Translations under genes and position numbers: made by a program | Notes under the pieces: model-generated | The model's database searches: none | What the model was told of the DNA's origin: nothing | The model's input: only the letters and a program-made list of their open reading frames with translations | In this document: in pieces, positions 32,008-34,446 of the stretch | Layout of the letters: the number at the start of each line of letters is the position of its first letter | How positions within the stretch are numbered: position 1 is the first letter of the stretch | Assembly: GCA_015499985.1 (NCBI GenBank) | Contig: JAAAUF010000316.1 | Coordinates: 5,625 to 40,070, forward strand | DNA: 34,446 nucleotides | Source: Haplosporangium gracile | Lineage: Eukaryota; Mortierellomycota; Mortierellomycetes; Mortierellales; Mortierellaceae | Direction: 5' to 3'

Positions 32008-33660
32008 CCAATTCATCATTTTTTTTCTTCTTTTCTTTGTCCTTTTTCTTTTTTCTTTTTTCTTTTTCTTCAATCAATTCTTTCATTGTACCTTTTTGTC
32101 CCCAAAAAAAATGTAGCTTTTATTATTCGATAGCAAATCGAGAACTTCGAGAAAAAAAAAAAGAGAGCACGTATTGTACTTGCACAAAGGAGCGGCGAGC
32201 GGACTCATCATCATCGCGGAAGCGAAAAGCACATCTTCGCCGCGGGATTCAGAAAAGATGTCGCGGGGCGTGTACAATAACCGACGATAAGGTGCCGAGA
32301 GTTTTCATTGATGGATTTTTGAGATTCGAGACAATTGAGAGTCTTTATCGAGGTAAATAGTCATATAGAACCAGGAGCTCCAAGAGGAGATTCGCCATAG
32401 ACGAGGGAAGATCCAATCCAAATCCAACAGGAAGGAAGAGGATATTAACGATCAGATTTCTGCGCTGCAAGGACTAAAAACGTAGAGAAAGAGTAGGAGG
32501 AGGAGGGGTCGGAGAATCAACGGATGAGGCGCCCCACACGGATAAACGCGCGTTTTGTTTGAGTAGGCTTCCCGATACTTGATCGCATTGATTGATAAGG
32601 GTAACGGACAAACGGCAAGGCACGTTGGGGTCGGTCGCGAAGTGGTATCGGGTGGTTGCTCTGGAAAAAAAATGATGTGAAGAGTGGAAGCAACAAAAGA
32701 GAGAGAGAAAAAAAGGATATTCAAGGATGGGTGGAGGTTAAAGGAACTGTGCTGATATTAAAGTGGGGCATTATTTCAGGATCTACCTGGGTATCGCATA
32801 CAATTGGACGGCATAGAAACAAATGAATGCCAAAAGAAAATGAAAAAGAAAGAAACTTGCTTTGGTTTCGAATAGTGGACAAGCCACACCGTAATATCGC
32901 ATATCGAGTCGTTAAAGAATGGGTGGAACGACTCAAAGGTAGAGGTGCAGCTTTTTCAAAGTCGAGCCGTGTATCCCCTAGCACACATACCACCTCCTTG
33001 AAGGTATAAGGAAAGCAGATTTGAAGATGTATTTTATTCTTCAATTGAAGTGTATTAATTAGCAAATGGTAAAAACGGAGAAATAAAGTAATGCCTCGAA
33101 AGATAGAATGTGCGAGGAGGTAAATAAGGGACTGGGGGCCATGGTGGGCCAAGAAAAAATAGTGGAGGACCGCCCATATACAAAGCAGTGTGTTTTCCCT
33201 TTGGGCCACGAGAAAGAGCGGCGACGAGCCCAAGAGTGAGCAGGGAGGAAGGATATTACGAAGTGGGCAAAGCTTTAGTTTGTTCTGTAGGGCGCAGGTC
33301 TACTCACTATAGTGAACTTTTAATTGTTTTTCCTCAGTCTGTGGTACTTTTTTGTTTCTTTTCTTTCTTTGTCGGTTGTTGGGCAAGCACTTCACTCATG
33401 CGCAGGCGGTTATTGTTGCTTTTGTGTCTTTTGTGGTTCTGGTGGGTTGCGAGTTGAGAAAACAATTTACCAGTTTGCCCAAATGAAAATGCGGAGGAAA
33501 CAAATTGGCGATCAAGCCCATAACCCTTAATGACAACCTGGTCAACTTCGCCCCAGTCTGTTCTCCCCGCTCTTCGACCTTTGCAGATCAACGAAAACTC
33601 GACTTCTCATTCATTTCACCCACACTTTTCTCGAGAAATCACAGGAACTTTCAAACAACC
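32008..33660. other. Intergenic region, no supported gene
   Basis: About 1.65 kb with T- and A-runs near 32020-32160. A 170-codon minus-strand frame (32721-33233) has no motif. A 12-bp palindrome TCACTATAGTGA lies at 33304-33315. The last 130 bp are the leader and promoter side of the TPR gene. Confidence 0.4.
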
Positions 33661-34446
33661 ATGTCAGCCTTCAGGACCAACACCACAATCGCCCGCTCCA
33701 TTCTCTCCGCGGTCTCCAGGAGGACTTTCATCCGCGCCCAACAGCTTCCCACTGCTGCTCGCTCATTCTCGATCCTCGTCAAAACCGATGTCTCTACCAC
33801 TTCTCCCTTCAAGAACACTCAGAAGGACCAGAAGCAGGGGTTTGCAACGTCCTTGGCAGATTTCTCGATGAAGTTGGACGATTCTTTGGACAAGGCTCAG
33901 CAGTACATGGATGAGGGCGTATCCTTTCAGGCTAACAATATGCTCCCCTTGGCCATGAGCTCCTTCCAGAAGAGTATTAACGAGCGTCCTACTGGTATGG
34001 TGGCTACTTCTCTTGTCTCGTTTTTTTTTTTTTTTTTTCGGGACTGGTTTGACTTAACTGTTGACATCGACACATTTCTATGACAGCATATTCTACATAC
34101 TTGTAAGCGGAAGAAAAAAAACATCTTCTCCCAGATTCCGGAAAATATTCACATACTAATTAATTCCCCTCTTTACACATCCAAAATAGCGGCGGCACAC
34201 TACAACATGGGCGTATGTTACTTCCAACTGGGCGACTACCAATCTTCTATCAACTCGTTTCAGGAATCTCTCAAGCTCTCCCCACACCACGCAGATGTCC
34301 ACACCAACATCGCGACCGCCCATATCAAGCTCAACTCTAACCTTGATGAGGCCCTGCGTCACCTCCAGGCTGCTGCTAATATCGCCCCCCAGGACGCCGA
34401 GATCCAGGTAACTCTTTTAAAAAGGGAAGGGGAGGGGGGGGGGGAG
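33661..34446 (+). CDS. Mitochondrion-targeted TPR protein, 5' part
   Basis: Two exons are visible: 33661-33994 and 34190-34407. A further donor (GTAACT) sits at 34408, so the gene continues past the window. The intron at 33995-34189 starts GTATGG, has an ACTAAT branch-like site at 34155 and ends AAATAG. The 184 residues seen begin with an Arg/Ser/Thr-rich, acid-free N-terminus (MSAFRTNTTIARSILSAVSR, then RTFIRAQQLPTAARSFS), which fits a mitochondrial presequence. After a linker come tetratricopeptide helices: DKAQQYMDEGVSFQANNMLP and AMSSFQKSINERPT in exon 1; HYNMGVCYFQLGDYQSSINS, FQESLKLSPHHADVHTNIAT and LDEALRHLQAAANIAPQDAE in exon 2. TPR arrays mediate protein contacts. Which mitochondrial process it serves cannot be told without the C-terminal part. 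The ATG was chosen for the presequence. Confidence 0.8.

Noticed and set aside
32721..33233. 170-codon minus-strand open frame
   Set aside because: Leu/His/Phe-rich without motif, no start context, and AT-rich low-complexity surroundings.

Overview
The window looks like nuclear DNA of an early-diverging filamentous fungus, most likely Mucoromycota or Mortierellomycota (Mortierella/Linnemannia-like). The reasons are short spliceosomal introns with GTAAGT/GTATGT-type donors and CTAAY-like branch sites, pyrimidine-rich 5' regions, abundant CT, CAA, TTGC and poly-T tracts, Gln/Asn-rich disordered proteins, and a secreted CotH-family protein. The lineage is an inference; no marker gene here settles it. 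Seven protein genes can be supported, and splicing was worked out by hand with reading-frame phase checked at every junction.

Layout: 1-2.5 kb holds decayed plus-strand coding sequence (two relics with stops and frameshifts). A single-exon Ser/Thr-rich disordered protein lies on the minus strand at 3636-4724, with a TATA box. A three-exon AVT-type vacuolar amino acid transporter is on the minus strand at 7803-9858. Between it and the next gene is about 5 kb with no clear gene except coding-like minus-strand fragments at 12.7-14.3 kb. Aspartate aminotransferase (+, four exons, 14818-16663) is followed by a 2.3 kb gap and then a secreted, probably GPI-anchored CotH-family protein (+, two exons, 18973-21005). 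This converges on a large Gln-rich protein of unknown function (-, two exons with a 728 bp intron, 21483-24850).

A 5.3 kb gene-poor, microsatellite-rich interval (24851-30147) contains a diverged tandem duplication of about 260 bp. It leads to the HAP2/NF-YA CCAAT-binding subunit (+, four exons, 30148-31793). The window ends in the first two exons of a mitochondrion-targeted TPR protein (+, 33661 to beyond the end).

The genes are not an evident cluster. They read as ordinary housekeeping and regulatory loci: amino acid transport, transamination, a transcription factor, a mitochondrial TPR protein and a cell-surface protein. The most notable items are the decayed genes at the left edge, the possible broken or multi-exon gene at 12.7-14.3 kb, the tandem duplication at 28.69-29.21 kb, the unknown conserved-looking N-terminus of the Gln-rich protein, and CCAAT boxes in front of and inside the CCAAT-factor gene. 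I found no tRNA, rRNA, CRISPR array or intact transposon.
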